Shown here piece by piece: positions 9,396 to 16,825 of a DNA stretch of 64,000 nucleotides. The notes under the pieces are model-generated. The model had not been told where the DNA came from and did not search any database. It saw nothing but the letters and a program-made list of their open reading frames with translations. The DNA comes from Paenibacillus sp. P25 (lineage in GTDB: Bacteria > Bacillota > Bacilli > Paenibacillales > NBRC-103111). Numbering within the stretch: the stretch's first letter is position 1; every line of letters starts with the position of its first letter. The stretch is taken from positions 8,297,501 through 8,361,500 of the forward strand of contig CP085629.1 of the NCBI GenBank assembly GCA_024704175.1. The letters are read 5' to 3'. The position numbers were made by a program, and so were the translations under genes.

Positions 9396-10776
9396 ATGAA
9401 GCTGGTATTGTTATCCGGAGGATCAGGCAAAAGACTATGGCCCTTGTCGAACGACTCCCGCTCGAAACAGTTTCTGAAGGTGCTCCGCAGTGAAGAGGGA
9501 ACGCTGGAATCGATGGTACAGCGCGTATGGCGGCGACTCGGCAGTACAGGCTTCGGACGGAACGCCTATATCGCTACCGGCAAAGCACAGGTGGACATGA
9601 TCCAAAGCCAGGTGGGCATGGAAGCTCCGATTATCATCGAACCGGAACGCAGGGACACCTTCCCGGCAATCGCGCTTGCCGCGACTTATCTGTACTCGAT
9701 GGAAGGCGTAAGTTTGAATGAAGTTGTGGCCGTGCTTCCGGTCGATCCCTATGTGGAAAACCACTTCTTTAACCGGATCAAGCAAATGGAAGCGGTCATT
9801 CATGAATCGGGAGCCGATTTGGCGCTGATGGGCGTAAGGCCTACCTATCCTTCTGAAAAATATGGGTATATCGTACCCTCCGAAACGACCGATGAATCTT
9901 CGAACTATGTAAATGTGAGTCACTTCAGCGAGAAACCCCAAGAAGACAAAGCGAAAGCCCTGATTGAGCAGAACGCGCTTTGGAACTGCGGGGTTTTTGC
10001 CTTTAAATTGGATTATTTGATCAGCCTGCTGGCGGACAAAGGGCTCCCTATTCAATATGAGGCCATGCTAAAGCAGTATGATAAGCTCCCGAAGATCAGC
10101 TTCGATTATGAGGTTGTGGAGAAAGCAGCGAAGATCGTTGCCATTCCTTACGACGGATACTGGAAGGATCTCGGAACCTGGAATACCCTGACGGAAGAAG
10201 TGGAAAGCAGCATTATCGGCCACGGAACGATCAGCCCCGATTCGATGAATACCCACCTGATCAACGAGCTCGATATTCCGGTAGCAGTGCTTGGCTTATC
10301 CAATGTGATCGTCTCGACAAGTCCGGACGGAATCCTGGTCGCCGATAAGAGTGCCAGCCCGCGGGTGAAGGATCTGATCAAGCCGCTGGAGCAGAGACCG
10401 ATGTTCGAAGAGCGCCGCTGGGGAACCTACCGGGTGCTCGATTATAAAAAAGTTCCCGGACGCAAACGAGGTCCTAACCAAACGCATCTGCGTGTCAGCC
10501 GGGAAAAACTTAAGCTATCAAATGCATTTTAAACGGGATGAAGTATGGACCGTCATTGCCGGCGAAGGCGAGTTTATCTTGAACGAGCAGTTTCACCGGA
10601 TTCAAGCAGGCGATGTTCTTAAAATTCCGAGAGAAGCCAGACACAGCATCCGGGCGATTCGGGATTTGGAAATTATCGAAGTCCAGACGGGCGAGGAGCT
10701 GGTGGAGGAGGATATTATCCGCCTCTGTACCGCTTGGGACGAAATCATGGAGTACTGCGCCGTCAATCGAGGATGA
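9396..10776 (+). CDS. manC: Mannose-1-phosphate guanylyltransferase / mannose-6-phosphate isomerase (ManC type)
   Basis: The start is ATG 9396 behind AAGAGGAGTGGATG. It opens with MKLVLLSGGSGKRLWPLS and SKQFLKVL, the nucleotidyltransferase signature G-G-x-G-x-R-L-W-P-L plus K-Q-F. Conserved FSEKPQ, WNCGVFAF and DYEVVEK follow. The frame breaks near 10495, at CAGCCGGG. The cupin-like isomerase domain then continues in another frame (SAGKNLSYQMHFKRDEVWT to the stop at 10776), giving the usual length of about 460. The enzyme makes GDP-mannose from mannose-1-phosphate and GTP in the cytoplasm, and the second domain may isomerise fructose-6-phosphate. It ends the exopolysaccharide operon and implies mannose, or a mannose-derived sugar such as fucose, in the polymer. 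Confidence 0.87.
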
Positions 10777-10879
10777 GGCCCCATGTTCAGCTCCCCTCAA
10801 ACCGAGCCGGCCATCTGTTCACGCCCGTCCGTTCGCGGGCGGGTGGTCGGTCCCTGTCACATGAAAGGGGGCGAGCCGT

Positions 10880-11412
10880 ATGCAAGCATGGCGACGCGCC
10901 CTATATCTGCTGCCTTTGCTGCTGTGTGGAATGCTGGTGTTCCTGTTCTCATCGCAGTCTTATGAACAGCAGTCTTTAAGCACGTTTCTTACGATGCATG
11001 TGAATAAAAAAGAGCTAGCCCGGATCCTGCCCGACATCACGATCGATTACGGTGTGAAGCATATCGAAGCCAAGCGCGCCCCGTTTCAATTCGTAGAATT
11101 CATCATCCGGAAATGCGCACATCTGATCATCTATGCCTTGCTGGGGGCTTTGGCTTGTTTGGCATTAAGGCCTTATGCGACCCGCAGCCTCTGGAAAGCC
11201 CTTCTGGTGCTTGGCGGGGTATTCGTCATCGCTTATGTCGACGAGTGGAACCAGACGTTCAGAGCCTTTCGGACCGGAATGATTCAGGATGTATACCTCG
11301 ATTTTCTCGGGGAGCGGCAGGAGTCGGGTTCATGGCCTGTGTATTCTTCTTGAGAGACCGCAGAGAAGCGGCCAAGCGAAGGTTGGCGGTAAACAAAGTA
11401 AAGGGGTCATGA
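10880..11412 (+). CDS. VanZ-family membrane protein, frame break near the end
   Basis: The start is ATG 10880 after AAAGGGGGCGAGCCGT. Hydrophobic segments LYLLPLLLCGMLVFLFSS, LIIYALLGALACLAL and ALLVLGGVFVIAYV surround the VanZ landmarks F-S-S-Q at the first helix end, RKCAHLIIYALLG, and DEWNQTFRAFRTGMIQDVYLD. Near 11310 the frame shifts: GGAAGVGFMACVFFL, the expected last helix, is in another frame and ends at 11412. VanZ-like proteins are small polytopic membrane proteins; the founding member gives low-level teicoplanin resistance, but the biochemical role is not settled. It lies just after the exopolysaccharide genes, and a hairpin overlaps its stop codon. Confidence 0.82.
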
Positions 11413-11427
11413 CCAGTGGTCATCACC
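11402..11427 (+). terminator. Hairpin overlapping the VanZ stop codon
   Basis: GGGG-T-C-ATGACC, loop AGT, GGTCAT-C-A-CCCC: a 10-11 bp stem with one mismatch and a 3-base loop. There is no T-run behind it, so it may be a weak terminator, an mRNA-stabilising hairpin or an operator (ATGACC-AGT-GGTCAT is a perfect inverted repeat). It lies at the boundary between the exopolysaccharide block and the regulatory island. Confidence 0.45.
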
Positions 11428-11458
11428 CCGAATTATGAATTATGGAGGTTTGTGCACT

Positions 11459-11651
11459 ATGGATTTCTTTACCATGAGCTATGTCGGCAAGCATCATTAA
11501 AGAAAGTATCGACAAAGATATTGCAGCGTTCAATATCGCACAGCTGAAGGCGGCTCTTGAAGTCATTCCCTTCATCGATATTCCCGAACAAGAAAAACAA
11601 TGGCTCCATGCTCATGCAGCCAGTCATCTGGAAGGAGCCGCCGGGATTTAA
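11459..11651 (+). CDS. Small unrecognised protein (SinI-like size), probable frame break
   Basis: TATGGAGGT is placed 9 bases before ATG 11459, which encodes MDFFTMSYVGKHH and stops. In another frame, from ATG 11481, runs SASIIKESIDKDIAAF through to HAASHLEGAAGI, stopping at 11649-11651. Joining the two near 11485 gives about 63 residues with a helix, loop, helix pattern: amphipathic IAQLKAALEVI, then IPEQEKQWLHAHAASHL. It converges on the XRE gene with the stops overlapping. I do not recognise the family. Its size, acidity and position beside XRE/SinR regulators make an antirepressor or regulator partner possible, but this is inference only. Confidence 0.4.
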
Positions 11652-12037
11652 GCGCGCTCCGACTCCGTCCGCATCATTCTCTCCGCCCGAATAAAGGCAA
11701 TGAAACGCTTGGCCTCATCCTCGGATAATTTAGTTCCATCCACCATCAAAGAGAATTTATCGAGAATCTCTTCATTGGAAAGCTCCAGGCTGTCAACGAA
11801 TACCCGAACCTCTTGATCCAATGTGACATGAGGATCATTGGTGCGCGATAGTAAATAATCAATGGATACGTTGAAATAATTTGCAATTTTGACAAGGGTT
11901 TCGTAGTCGGGCTCCCTTCTGTTCTTCTCGTAATGCGAAAGAGAAGCGCGGGATATATCCAATTTAAGAGAAAGCTCTTCCTGAGTCAACGAATGCTGCT
12001 CCCTCAGGTAAGCGATACGATTACCAATTTGCCCCAC
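11648..12037 (-). CDS. XRE-family helix-turn-helix repressor
   Basis: This protein of 129 residues has a Cro/C1-type helix-turn-helix at about residues 4-65 (IGNRIAYLREQHSLTQEELS, then SRASLSHYEKNRREPDYETL and YFNVSIDYLLSR). An acidic C-terminal helical region (LELSNEEILDKFSLMVDG, EAKRFIAFIRAERMM) is probably for dimerisation. GGAGGAAATAAAA precedes the ATG. Its promoter is visible on the minus strand: TTCACA (complement of 12222-12227), a 17-base spacer, and TATAAT (complement of 12199-12204). An ATAC-N5-GTAT operator lies in the spacer, so autorepression is likely. It stands divergent from a SinR homologue and is closer to phage-type repressors than to SinR itself. Confidence 0.85.
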   Translation of the reverse strand: MGQIGNRIAYLREQHSLTQEELSLKLDISRASLSHYEKNRREPDYETLVKIANYFNVSIDYLLSRTNDPHVTLDQEVRVFVDSLELSNEEILDKFSLMVDGTKLSEDEAKRFIAFIRAERMMRTESERA

Positions 12038-12198
12038 TTTTATTTCCTCCTATCCGATTACAAATATAGATATCTGGCCTTATGTTCTTGATAGCGTTAG
12101 GTCTTAATGACTATGATTACATGAGGGATGTCGAAATACCAAATGCTTAGGCGTTCAAAAAACAAGCGCCCCTTAATGCCTAATTTTAATATATGAAA

Positions 12199-12235
12199 AT
12201 TATACAATACGTATCGGTTTTTGTGAAGAATAGTT
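12199..12235 (-). promoter_or_regulatory. Leftward promoter/operator module 1 (drives XRE gene)
   Basis: On the minus strand: -35 TTCACA (complement of 12222-12227), a 17-base spacer, and -10 TATAAT preceded by TG (complement of 12199-12204). The inverted repeat ATAC-AATAC-GTAT at 12202-12214 sits between the two boxes and overlaps the -10. A very similar block recurs at 12539-12576. The arrangement is that of a repressor-controlled sigma-A promoter. Confidence 0.65.
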
Positions 12236-12298
12236 CCCGGGTTTCATTAAAAAGCGGCTTGAAAGCGTTAATTCTAAAGAAAAATTTATAAAAACAGG

Positions 12299-12335
12299 GA
12301 TACGAAACGTATCTAAAACATGATACAATAAGTAT
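12299..12335 (+). promoter_or_regulatory. Paired operators over a rightward extended -10 promoter
   Basis: GATACGAAACGTATC at 12299-12313 is a perfect inverted repeat. A second copy of the pattern, ATAC-AATAA-GTAT at 12323-12335, follows 23 bases on (centre to centre). TGATACAAT at 12321-12329 is an extended -10 element overlapped by the second operator, and the first operator covers the -35 position. A transcript from here would have about 300 untranslated bases before the SinR homologue. Both operators share ATAC-N5-GTAT with the two leftward modules. Confidence 0.55.
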
Positions 12336-12538
12336 ACAAGATGAGGACAAACTTCAGTTGTCAGATGACTTAAGAAGCAGAGAGACTGCTCAAGCCGAAA
12401 ATCGCTTTTAACATTTTGTCGGAATTTATGATTTAATATTGAATCACCTGCGTCTTATTTATTAATTTTTGAAATTCGACAGTTTACTTTTTTCTACAAT
12501 TTCTTGTTGTCGAAATATGTAGTCTTATATTCTCCTAG

Positions 12539-12576
12539 ATTATACATTATGTATCGTAATTTGTGAAGAAATAGTT
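12539..12576 (-). promoter_or_regulatory. Leftward promoter/operator module 2 (near-copy of module 1)
   Basis: On the minus strand: TTCACA (complement of 12562-12567), a 17-base spacer, and TATAAT (complement of 12539-12544). ATAC-ATTAT-GTAT at 12542-12554 lies in the spacer. The whole block aligns with 12199-12235 with only a handful of differences and one extra base. It would start a leftward transcript about 60-100 bases upstream of the SinR-like start codon, antisense to the leader of that gene. Confidence 0.55.
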
Positions 12577-12640
12577 TCATTATATGGGCCTTTCAGGCTA
12601 ATATACTAAACATTTCAGATTATCAGGAGGTTGACACCCA

Positions 12641-12991
12641 ATGATCGGATCCCAAATCCAGAAGCTACGTATGCAAAAACGCATGTCTTTAACCGAGCTT
12701 GCGGCAAGGGCGGGAGTGGCCAAATCCTATCTCAGCTCCATTGAAAGAGATTTGCAATCGAACCCCTCCATTCAATTTCTTCGAAAGCTTGCACCGGTTT
12801 TAGGGGTTAATGTGCAATCTTTAATTTTGCAGGAGCAGCGACCGGACAAGCCGGATCCGCTGGATACGGAATGGGTTCAGATTATTCAAGAGCTGAACGC
12901 TCTCGGAATTAATAAAGATTCGCTTCGCAGTATGGTCAGTCAATTGAAAATGAACGAAGCCGCCATGTATGAGGCCGGTTCGAGTCGCTGA
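12641..12991 (+). CDS. sinR: SinR-like master regulator of biofilm/sporulation
   Basis: This protein of 116 residues begins MIGSQIQKLRMQKRMSLTEL. GVAKSYLSSIERDLQSNPSI, the helix-turn-helix of SinR, aligns almost residue for residue with the Bacillus protein. The C-terminal half (PLDTEWVQIIQELNALGINK, residues about 68-90) matches the SinR/SinI dimerisation domain. AGGAGG lies 10 bases upstream. In Bacillus, SinR tetramers repress matrix operons such as eps and tapA and are titrated by SinI. Here the exopolysaccharide cluster is nearby upstream and a short SinI-like ORF follows. The promoter region holds ATAC-N5-GTAT operators and 0A-like boxes. Confidence 0.88.
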   Translation: MIGSQIQKLRMQKRMSLTELAARAGVAKSYLSSIERDLQSNPSIQFLRKLAPVLGVNVQSLILQEQRPDKPDPLDTEWVQIIQELNALGINKDSLRSMVSQLKMNEAAMYEAGSSR

Positions 12992-13167
12992 CGGAAATTA
13001 GACAATCCCGGCTAGCCTTGTCACATTGTGGCATACCGTCTAAAAAATTCTTTAGAGTAGCGAAAACCGCCCGGAAAGAGTAGCGGAAAGTTCGATGTTT
13101 TCGATAATATACTTTATGGAGATACGGTATGACCGTTTAGTCGAATACAAATGGAGAGAGGTAGCAC

Positions 13168-13407
13168 ATGGATAAAGCCATACCGCTAGATGTTGTACAC
13201 GCGCTTCGCCAACTGGGAATCAACCCGTCCAAAGCATTGGAGTTCCTTGCCCTGGATAAGGAGAATAAGCCGCTTGACCGGAAACGGAGATACACAGCGC
13301 TACTCCTCTCATCAAAAACATGGAGTAACGGGAAGCCTCTTCTATTCCCCTCGCAATCTTCACAAGGCAGTGATCTCGTTTCCGCTTTGCCATCATTCAC
13401 CTTTTAA
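13168..13407 (+). CDS. Small SinI-like protein
   Basis: This ORF of up to 79 residues starts at ATG 13168 behind GGAGAGAGGTAG. Residues 1-35 (MDKAIPLDVVHALRQLGINP followed by SKALEFLALDKENK) resemble the SinI/SinR-type dimerisation helices: compare LD..W...I.ELNALGIN in the upstream SinR homologue. That suggests an antirepressor that binds SinR. The C-terminal 40 residues (RKRRYTALLLSSKTW onward) are low-quality as protein and run into the 3' end of the convergent thpR gene, so a frame break around residue 40-50 is possible. It is separated from sinR by 176 bases, unlike the tight sinI-sinR pair of Bacillus. Assignment is tentative. Confidence 0.5.
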   Translation: MDKAIPLDVVHALRQLGINPSKALEFLALDKENKPLDRKRRYTALLLSSKTWSNGKPLLFPSQSSQGSDLVSALPSFTF

Positions 13408-13996
13408 ACCATGCCTTCATCACAGGCTCATACATAGGCTGGCGGCCCAAATGGCTCCGGTACAACACGAGTCCCTTTGCGGGCCAAACGGTGCGGACCC
13501 CGTCCGGTATTTGCAGACGGTTTAATCGTTCCTGCTGCCAGCCTTCAGAGCCTTGATACCTTCTGGCAAGCGTCAAATGCGGCTTGAAGGCCCGTTCCTC
13601 CCGAAGAAAGCCTACCCGTGCCGCGGCTTCCTCTATTTCCGATTGAAGCAGGGACAGCTTGTCCGTTTCTCCACCGATTTTCGCCCAGAGAATGGAAGGG
13701 GATCGCTTCGGTCCGAAAGTCCCCAAATGGCCGAGCGACAAACGAAAATCGCCGGTGGCTGCGGCAAGCGGTATCATCGCTTCTTGAAGAGACTCGATCC
13801 GCTCCGGTTCCGTTTCCCCCAGAAACTTTAAAGTGATATGCAGATCCTCCGGATGAACCCATTTTTGAAAAGGAAGCTCCCGCTTTAATTCCGGCATGAA
13901 GCCGGTTAAGCAAGCCTTTATTTGCTCCGGCAGGGCAATAGCGATAAACAGACGCTGCTTCGATTCCATCGCTCGAATCACGCTCCTTAACGTCAT
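13397..13996 (-). CDS. thpR: RNA 2',3'-cyclic phosphodiesterase (2H family, LigT/ThpR)
   Basis: This protein of up to 199 residues carries both H-x-T-x motifs of the 2H phosphoesterase superfamily, HITLKFLGE near residue 50 and HLTLARRY near residue 140, each ending a half of the pseudo-symmetric fold. Such enzymes hydrolyse 2',3'-cyclic phosphates at RNA ends and have 2'-5' RNA ligase activity in vitro. The listed start (MTLRSVIRAMESK) gives ten extra residues; the ATG at 13968 (MESKQRLFIAIALP) fits the family N-terminus better, with AAGGAG upstream. The gene overlaps the 3' end of the small convergent ORF by about 10 bases. Confidence 0.88.
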   Translation of the reverse strand: MTLRSVIRAMESKQRLFIAIALPEQIKACLTGFMPELKRELPFQKWVHPEDLHITLKFLGETEPERIESLQEAMIPLAAATGDFRLSLGHLGTFGPKRSPSILWAKIGGETDKLSLLQSEIEEAAARVGFLREERAFKPHLTLARRYQGSEGWQQERLNRLQIPDGVRTVWPAKGLVLYRSHLGRQPMYEPVMKAWFKR

Positions 13997-14072
13997 GAAA
14001 CTTCCACTTGATGAAGCAAGTCAAACTTTGCTATCATAGCGATATCCTATGAAAAGCGAAGGTGTGAATTCA

Positions 14073-15161
14073 GTGAATAAGCGCGCTTATAATTTCAACG
14101 CGGGACCGGCTGCGCTTCCTCTGGAAGTGCTTCAGAAGGCGCAAGAGCAGTTTGTGGAGTATCAGGGCATCGGCATGTCCATCATGGAAATTTCCCACCG
14201 CAGCTCCCATTACGAGCAGTTGAACGACGAAACCCAAAGCTTGCTGAAAGAATTGTTTGCCATCCCGGACGGCTATAAAGTGTTGTTCCTGCAGGGCGGC
14301 GCCAGCACCCAGTTTGCGATGATTCCGATGAACTTCCTGAAGGCAGGGCAAACGGCGGCTTATGTTCATACCGGCGCGTGGGCGGATAAAGCGCTGAAGG
14401 AAGCAAAGCTGTTCGGTGAGACGGCCGTTGTCGCCAGCTCCGAAGCGGACAAGTTCACCCGGATTCCGGACCTCAGCGGGCTGAAGCTGCCTGAGAATAC
14501 CGCTTACCTTCATATTACATCGAACGAAACGATCGAGGGCTCGCAGTACCAGAGCTATCCCGATACAGGAAACGTACCGCTGATCGGCGATATGTCCAGC
14601 GATATTTTGTCCCGTCCTGTAGATATTTCCAAGTTTGCTATGATCTATGCAGGCGCTCAGAAAAATTTGGGCCCGTCCGGCGTTACGGTTGTTATTCTGC
14701 GGGAGGACATGCTGGAGGATCTGCCGAAACATATTCCCGCCATGCTGAAATACGAAATTCATGCGAAGAACAATTCCTTGTATAATACGCCGCCGGTTTA
14801 CTCGGTTTATATGGTCAACCTGGTGCTCAAATGGATCAAGGACAACGGCGGCGTAGCGGCGATGGAGCGCCGGAACCGCGAGAAGACCGATCTCATTTAC
14901 AAGGCGATTGACGGAAGCGGCGGCTTCTATCAAGGCGTGGTGGACCCGGCTTACCGTTCCATTATGAATATTACATTCCGAATGAAGGACGAAGAGCTGG
15001 AGAAGAAATTCGTGAAGGAATCCGAGGCGAACGGGTTCGTGGGCTTGAAGGGCCATCGCAGCGTAGGCGGCTTGCGTGCATCGACCTATAACGCGGTTCC
15101 TTATGAAGCCTGCAAAGCGTTAGCCGATTTCATGGCCGACTTCCAGCGGCGCAACGGCTAA
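14073..15161 (+). CDS. serC: Phosphoserine aminotransferase
   Basis: SerC converts 3-phosphohydroxypyruvate and glutamate to phosphoserine, the second step of serine synthesis, and also acts in pyridoxal phosphate synthesis. RAYNFNAGPAALPLEVLQKA is the family N-terminus. GGASTQFAMIPMN binds PLP phosphate, and YAGAQKNLGPSG contains the Schiff-base lysine near residue 200. KGHRSVGGLRASTYNA near the C-terminus is also diagnostic. GTG 14073 is preferred because AAGGTGTGA precedes it at good spacing; the in-frame ATG 14049 would add eight atypical residues. Length about 362, as usual. It is transcribed alone, divergent from thpR and convergent with ytaF. Confidence 0.95.
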   Translation: MNKRAYNFNAGPAALPLEVLQKAQEQFVEYQGIGMSIMEISHRSSHYEQLNDETQSLLKELFAIPDGYKVLFLQGGASTQFAMIPMNFLKAGQTAAYVHTGAWADKALKEAKLFGETAVVASSEADKFTRIPDLSGLKLPENTAYLHITSNETIEGSQYQSYPDTGNVPLIGDMSSDILSRPVDISKFAMIYAGAQKNLGPSGVTVVILREDMLEDLPKHIPAMLKYEIHAKNNSLYNTPPVYSVYMVNLVLKWIKDNGGVAAMERRNREKTDLIYKAIDGSGGFYQGVVDPAYRSIMNITFRMKDEELEKKFVKESEANGFVGLKGHRSVGGLRASTYNAVPYEACKALADFMADFQRRNG

Positions 15162-15246
15162 GGTAATAAAGACACGGGGCAGGTCTTCCATGCGGATGGC
15201 CTGCTTGTATTTTGTGCCGATAAATTCGGGAAAGCTGGTTCACCGG

Positions 15247-15858
15247 CTATACGAATATCTCATAGAGTCCGATACCAATGAGCAGGATGCCGCCAATGGC
15301 ATTGGCGTATCGGCCAATCCATGTATCGGCCAGCCGGTAGCCTATCCGGATTCCGAGTTCTATGGTAATGAGCGAAAATACCCCGACCGAGACAGACGTC
15401 CAAACCGGCGATACGCCGCTGATTCCTGCGCCGAAGCCGCTGGCAATGCAGTTCATCGCCAGAGCGAGGCCTAAAGATATCGATTCCCGCCAGGAGAGGA
15501 TATGATCCTGATTTCGATCAGCCTTCTCCGGGTTATCGAGCAGGGAAAGAACGGAACCCTCGGTGCTTGCCGGGGTCGCCTGTTCCGCTGGACGACGAAA
15601 CGCACCCGGTCTGATGCTCCAGAGGCCCAGGACGATAATCATCACGCCGCCGGCCGCATTCGCTACCGGACTCTGAAGCGTGTGAGATACGAGATCGCCT
15701 GCAGTCATCGACAGGAAGGTCGCAATCACCGAGAGCAGCGCAATTAAAAGGTTGGAAAAGAAAGGAACACGAGTCGACCTCATGCCGTAGGACATGCCGA
15801 TTCCCAAATTATCAATATTGGATGCAATACCGATGGCGAATACCGATAGTAAGTGCAT
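15247..15858 (-). CDS. ytaF: Sporulation membrane protein YtaF
   Basis: This 203-residue protein of the YtaF/MntP-like fold has about six membrane helices arranged as two related halves. The first begins FAIGIASNIDNLGIGMSYGM and the second SISLGLALAMNCIASGFGAG, each with a small-residue, Asn/Asp-containing motif at the helix start. A hydrophilic loop of about 45 residues separates them. MntP relatives export manganese; YtaF itself is a sporulation-associated membrane protein in Bacillus with no fixed biochemical role. The start codon follows an AAGGAGGTCTC site. It lies downstream of a response regulator on the same strand, but a terminator separates them. Confidence 0.87.
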   Translation of the reverse strand: MHLLSVFAIGIASNIDNLGIGMSYGMRSTRVPFFSNLLIALLSVIATFLSMTAGDLVSHTLQSPVANAAGGVMIIVLGLWSIRPGAFRRPAEQATPASTEGSVLSLLDNPEKADRNQDHILSWRESISLGLALAMNCIASGFGAGISGVSPVWTSVSVGVFSLITIELGIRIGYRLADTWIGRYANAIGGILLIGIGLYEIFV

Positions 15859-15929
15859 ACCCGAGACCTCCTTCGTTCTGGTTGCTCTTTAAAGGGTATG
15901 CGGCAGGCGCCCATAAGGTTTACGGGGAA

Positions 15930-15970
15930 GAAAAAAATGAGCACCGCGCCTCTCAGCGTCGCGGTACTCA
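15930..15970 (-). terminator. Terminator of the orphan response regulator
   Basis: On the minus strand GAGTACCGCG pairs with CGCGGTGCTC across an 11-base loop (15939-15948 with 15960-15969, one G-T pair), followed by ATTTTTTT. This is a standard intrinsic terminator between the response regulator and ytaF. Confidence 0.85.
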
Positions 15971-15999
15971 TCTTTTATCGAATATAGGGGAATGCAGGG

Positions 16000-16716
16000 T
16001 TAGGCCAGCGATTCCTTTACCGCCGGTTCGGTCAGCTTATACCCGACGTTGCGGATGGTTACAATGTATTCAGGATTACGCGCATTGGCTTCAATTTTAT
16101 CGCGGAGATGACTGATATGAACGTCCACGATCCGGGTATCGCCCAGAAAATGATAATCCCAAACGCCGTGCAGCAGCTGCTGGCGGCTCAGAACTTTGCC
16201 GCGGTGCTTACATAGGAATAGAAGCAGATCGAATTCCTTCGGCGTCAGCTCAATCGGCCGGCCTTTGACCGATACTTCGCGCTGGTCCGGTTGAATGGAG
16301 ATGGAACCGACTTGTATGGGCGCCAGTTTCTCGGTAGGAGGCAGCGTCTGAATACGGCGGAGAATGGCTTGAATCCGGGAAATCAGCTCCTGAGGGCTGA
16401 AAGGCTTCGTCATGTAATCGTCGGCCCCGTTATCGAGACCCGCGATTTTATCGGTCAGGTCCTGCATGGCCGTCAGCATAATAATGGGAACAAGGTTATT
16501 CTGGTCGCGCAGCTTCCGGCATACCTGAATGCCGTCCATCTTGGGCAGCATCAAATCGAGAACGATGAGATCGGGTCGAAACTGTTGAATCGCTTGAAAT
16601 ACGGCTTCACCGTCATACACACACTGAACTTCAAAGCCGACGAGCTTGAGGTTGAATTCAATCAGCATGGAAATTGAAGGTTCATCGTCAACGACAAGAA
16701 TTTTCTTCTTCATCAT
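16000..16716 (-). CDS. OmpR/PhoB-family response regulator (PhoP-like), orphan
   Basis: This protein of 238 residues has a receiver domain (KILVVDDEPSISMLIEFNLK; phospho-acceptor Asp in DLIVLDLMLPKMDG; Thr in IMLTAMQD; Lys in MTKPFSP). A winged-helix output domain follows, with ELTPKEFDLLLFLCKHRGKV, TRIVDVHISHLRDKIE and the terminal IRNVGYKL. The closest well-known relatives are PhoP/YycF-type regulators. No histidine kinase gene is next to it, since ytaF lies downstream beyond a terminator and trmL is divergent. The cognate sensor must therefore be encoded elsewhere, or the regulator is cross-phosphorylated. Confidence 0.88.
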   Translation of the reverse strand: MMKKKILVVDDEPSISMLIEFNLKLVGFEVQCVYDGEAVFQAIQQFRPDLIVLDLMLPKMDGIQVCRKLRDQNNLVPIIMLTAMQDLTDKIAGLDNGADDYMTKPFSPQELISRIQAILRRIQTLPPTEKLAPIQVGSISIQPDQREVSVKGRPIELTPKEFDLLLFLCKHRGKVLSRQQLLHGVWDYHFLGDTRIVDVHISHLRDKIEANARNPEYIVTIRNVGYKLTEPAVKESLA

Positions 16717-16825
16717 ATCGGTGGAATCTCCTTTAGCTTGAGCGCTTGATGATCTAATTATCGCAGGGGACTATCAACCCAGGATTAATCAAAGGTAAAC
16801 CGAATGTTAAATTTGTATAAAAGGG

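Larger units (their letters stand above)
12128..12514. promoter_or_regulatory. Spo0A-box-like sequences in the sinR/XRE intergenic region
   Basis: The Spo0A box consensus in bacilli is TTGTCGAA. Here TTGTCGAA occurs exactly at 12507-12514. One-mismatch versions are at 12416-12423 (TTGTCGGA), at 12475-12482 on the other strand (CTGTCGAA), and at 12128-12135 (ATGTCGAA). The rest of 12038-12640 is AT-rich and shows no coding potential. Control of the sin locus by Spo0A is established in Bacillus subtilis, which makes these sites plausible, but 8-base motifs also occur by chance. Confidence 0.45.

Noticed and set aside
10777..10879. GC-rich inverted sequence between manC and the VanZ gene as a terminator
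   Set aside because: CGCCCG/CGGGCG arms are short and no T-run follows; not supported.
12340..12640. A sinI gene in the leader just before sinR
   Set aside because: Short frames there (for example ATG 12341, 10 codons) have no ribosome site and stop quickly; I found no SinI-like peptide in this stretch.
14070..15056. 328-residue open frame antisense to serC
   Set aside because: Shadow of serC, with no start signal and no protein-like pattern.
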